From Brevibacillus gelatini (GTDB taxonomy: Bacteria > Bacillota > Bacilli > Brevibacillales > Brevibacillaceae): a DNA stretch of 64,000 nt. The position numbers and the translations under genes are program-made. Under the pieces are notes generated by a model. It was not told the origin of the DNA. It did not search any database and was given only the letters and a program-made list of their open reading frames with translations. Below, one piece after another: positions 62,636 through 64,000 of the stretch; within the stretch, counting starts at the first letter, position 1; each line of letters opens with the position of its first letter. The stretch is taken from contig NZ_RHHS01000006.1 in NCBI RefSeq assembly GCF_003710935.1, forward strand, positions 1 to 64,000. Reading direction: 5' to 3'.

Positions 62636-64000
62636 GTCTGGCCAAGCGTGAAAGCCATGTCCCAAGCGGCATCCATCAAGCCCCTTCTTCTTCAGGAGGA
62701 GGCTTGCGGCCGTTATGGATGCTGCTTGGCGGCCTTGTGCTCTTGGTGCTGCTCACGTTTGTCAGCCTGACACAAGGACTGGCTGACATCTCGGTCCGTA
62801 CTGTGATCGAAGCGATCCTCTCTCCACAAGAGATAGCCGACCATCAAATGATTCACGGCGTCCGTCTGCCGAGAACAGTGATGGGGCTGTTATCGGGCGC
62901 GGCTTTGGCGGTTGCAGGCGCGATCATGCAAACCGTGACGCGAAATCCGCTTGCTTCGGAAACGACGCTTGGCGTCAATGCCGGAGCCTACTTGTTTGTC
63001 GTCTTTGGAATGGTTTTTTGGCCGGCAATCTTGCACCAGTACCCGCTGCCATTTGCCATGGCGGGAGGGATCATGGCTGCTGCTGCCGTTTACTACATGG
63101 CGGGCGGGCGCAAAGGAACGCCTGTGCGCGTTGCTTTGTCCGGGATGATCGTGACCCTCGTGTTTTCTTCGCTGACCAGTGCCATTATTTTGTTTCATGA
63201 AGAAACGACACAAGGGATCTTCATCTGGGGTTCAGGCTCATTGAAGCAAAACGACTGGACAGGTGTGCAGTTCAGTTGGCCGCTGATCTTGCTCGGGGTA
63301 TTCGCAAGCTGCCTGATGGCCAGACAGCTTGACGTGCTCAGCTTTAACGAGGAAACAGCGCAGTCGCTTGGGCAAAAGGTCGGCAAAACGCGGCTTGTCG
63401 CCATGCTCATCGCGATTTTGATTACGTCTGTCAGCGTCAGCGTAGTCGGGCCGATCGGCTTTATCGGGCTGGTGGCACCGCATCTGGTGCGGCTCAGCGG
63501 GCTGACAAGACACATTTGGCTGTTGCCGATCAGTGCGATCTGGGGGGCGGCACTGCTCGTTGCCTCTGACACGATCTCACGCACGTTTATCAATGCGTAC
63601 GGCGAGCTGCCTGCAGGTGCGATTACGGCAGCGATTGGCGGGCCGTGGCTGATCTGGCTGGCGATGCGGGTATCCCGCAAGCTGAGCGGAGGCACGGGTT
63701 CCGGGGCGCAGACCTCGATGAGCGTAGGCGGCTGGCAGCGCAAAGTTCCGTATCCGGTCGTCATTATTATGTTGTGCGTGCTGCTCGTCCTCGTCTGGAT
63801 GTCCGGCCTGGCAATCGGGAATCTGTACTTGCCTTGGGCGGAAATCATCGCTGTTTTCCTGGGGCAAGGAAACGAGATGTACAGCCAGCTTCTGTTCGAG
63901 CTGCGGATGCCGCGGCTGTTGACCGCGATGCTGGCGGGTGTGGCCTTGGCGATCAGCGGCAGCCTCATGCAAAGCGCCGTGCGCAACCCGCTCGCTGATC
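62632..64000 (+). CDS. Double-length FecCD/FhuB-type siderophore permease (partial, runs off the end)
   Basis: 456 residues are visible and the frame is open at the window end. It overlaps the binding-protein gene by four bases (ATGA). The first FecCD half (about 25-350) is complete: RLPRTVMGLLSGAALAVAGAIMQ, NPLASETTLGVNAGA, VGPIGFIGLVAPHLVR and the closing GGPWLIWL. A second half begins near residue 375 and repeats the family start (LRMPRLLTAMLAGVALAISG, then MQSAVRNPLAD). Such fused two-in-one permeases occur as FhuB, about 650-700 residues, instead of two separate subunits. An ATPase gene probably follows outside the window. Confidence 0.92.
   Translation, partial: MSLAKRESHVPSGIHQAPSSSGGGLRPLWMLLGGLVLLVLLTFVSLTQGLADISVRTVIEAILSPQEIADHQMIHGVRLPRTVMGLLSGAALAVAGAIMQTVTRNPLASETTLGVNAGAYLFVVFGMVFWPAILHQYPLPFAMAGGIMAAAAVYYMAGGRKGTPVRVALSGMIVTLVFSSLTSAIILFHEETTQGIFIWGSGSLKQNDWTGVQFSWPLILLGVFASCLMARQLDVLSFNEETAQSLGQKVGKTRLVAMLIAILITSVSVSVVGPIGFIGLVAPHLVRLSGLTRHIWLLPISAIWGAALLVASDTISRTFINAYGELPAGAITAAIGGPWLIWLAMRVSRKLSGGTGSGAQTSMSVGGWQRKVPYPVVIIMLCVLLVLVWMSGLAIGNLYLPWAEIIAVFLGQGNEMYSQLLFELRMPRLLTAMLAGVALAISGSLMQSAVRNPLAD

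Overview
The window looks like the chromosome of a Gram-positive, spore-former-type Firmicute of the Brevibacillus/Paenibacillaceae kind. The housekeeping backbone runs yerC, pcrB, pcrA, ligA, camS, gatCAB, dgkB and an rlmCD-like methyltransferase. This is the gene order I know from Bacillus subtilis, with accessory blocks inserted between its members. Most genes are moderately GC-rich with strong AGGAGG-type ribosome binding sites; several accessory genes are clearly AT-rich. No rRNA or tRNA genes were recognised. The species call is inference from gene content only.

Region 1 (1-11.3 kb): yerC and pcrB, then a small locus on the minus strand (a secreted protein with hydrophobic C-terminal helices and a 42-residue membrane peptide) lying between intact pcrB and a decayed second pcrB fragment. 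Next come a YesN-type response regulator, a YesM/LytS-type sensor kinase, a sugar-binding protein and an mglBAC-type sugar ABC transporter behind a catabolite-repression-like site. Together they look like a sugar-sensing and uptake module. Region 2 (11.4-24 kb): a VanW-family protein, the pcrA-ligA-lipoprotein-camS cluster, a rocA gene with a sigma-54-type promoter and upstream direct repeats, a TagO/WecA-type glycosyl transferase, a PAS-GGDEF protein and phosphatidylserine decarboxylase. Region 3 (24-35.3 kb): gatCAB, a decayed sigma-factor-like gene, two small unknown proteins, a NatAB-type ABC exporter, an EamA transporter, a ROK glucokinase, diacylglycerol kinase and the 23S rRNA methyltransferase.

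Region 4 (35.3-50.4 kb) is accessory. A low-GC TylF-type methyltransferase gene sits between the rRNA methyltransferase gene and a remnant of a second one. Two AT-rich exported proteins follow, then a type I-C CRISPR-Cas locus (cas3, cas5, cas8c, cas7, cas4, cas1, cas2) and an array of 19 repeats and 18 spacers. The interference genes look intact. The adaptation genes do not: cas4 is frameshifted and lacks its C-terminal cysteines, and cas1 has lost its N-terminus. A complete, nearly consensus CRISPR repeat sits exactly at the damaged cas4-cas1 junction. A decayed IS3-family element and degenerate reverse-oriented repeat pieces separate cas3 from cas5.

Region 5 (50.4-64 kb): a small membrane protein, a GNAT acetyltransferase, a ThiO/DAO-type oxidase, a prepilin peptidase, a lipoprotein, a MarR-DHA2 efflux pair with a palindromic operator, a BceAB-type peptide-antibiotic transporter without its usual two-component system, an AT-rich exported protein, and a Fur-controlled siderophore uptake operon (lipoprotein plus a double-length FecCD permease that runs off the end).

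All family assignments are from reading motifs by eye; no database search was possible.
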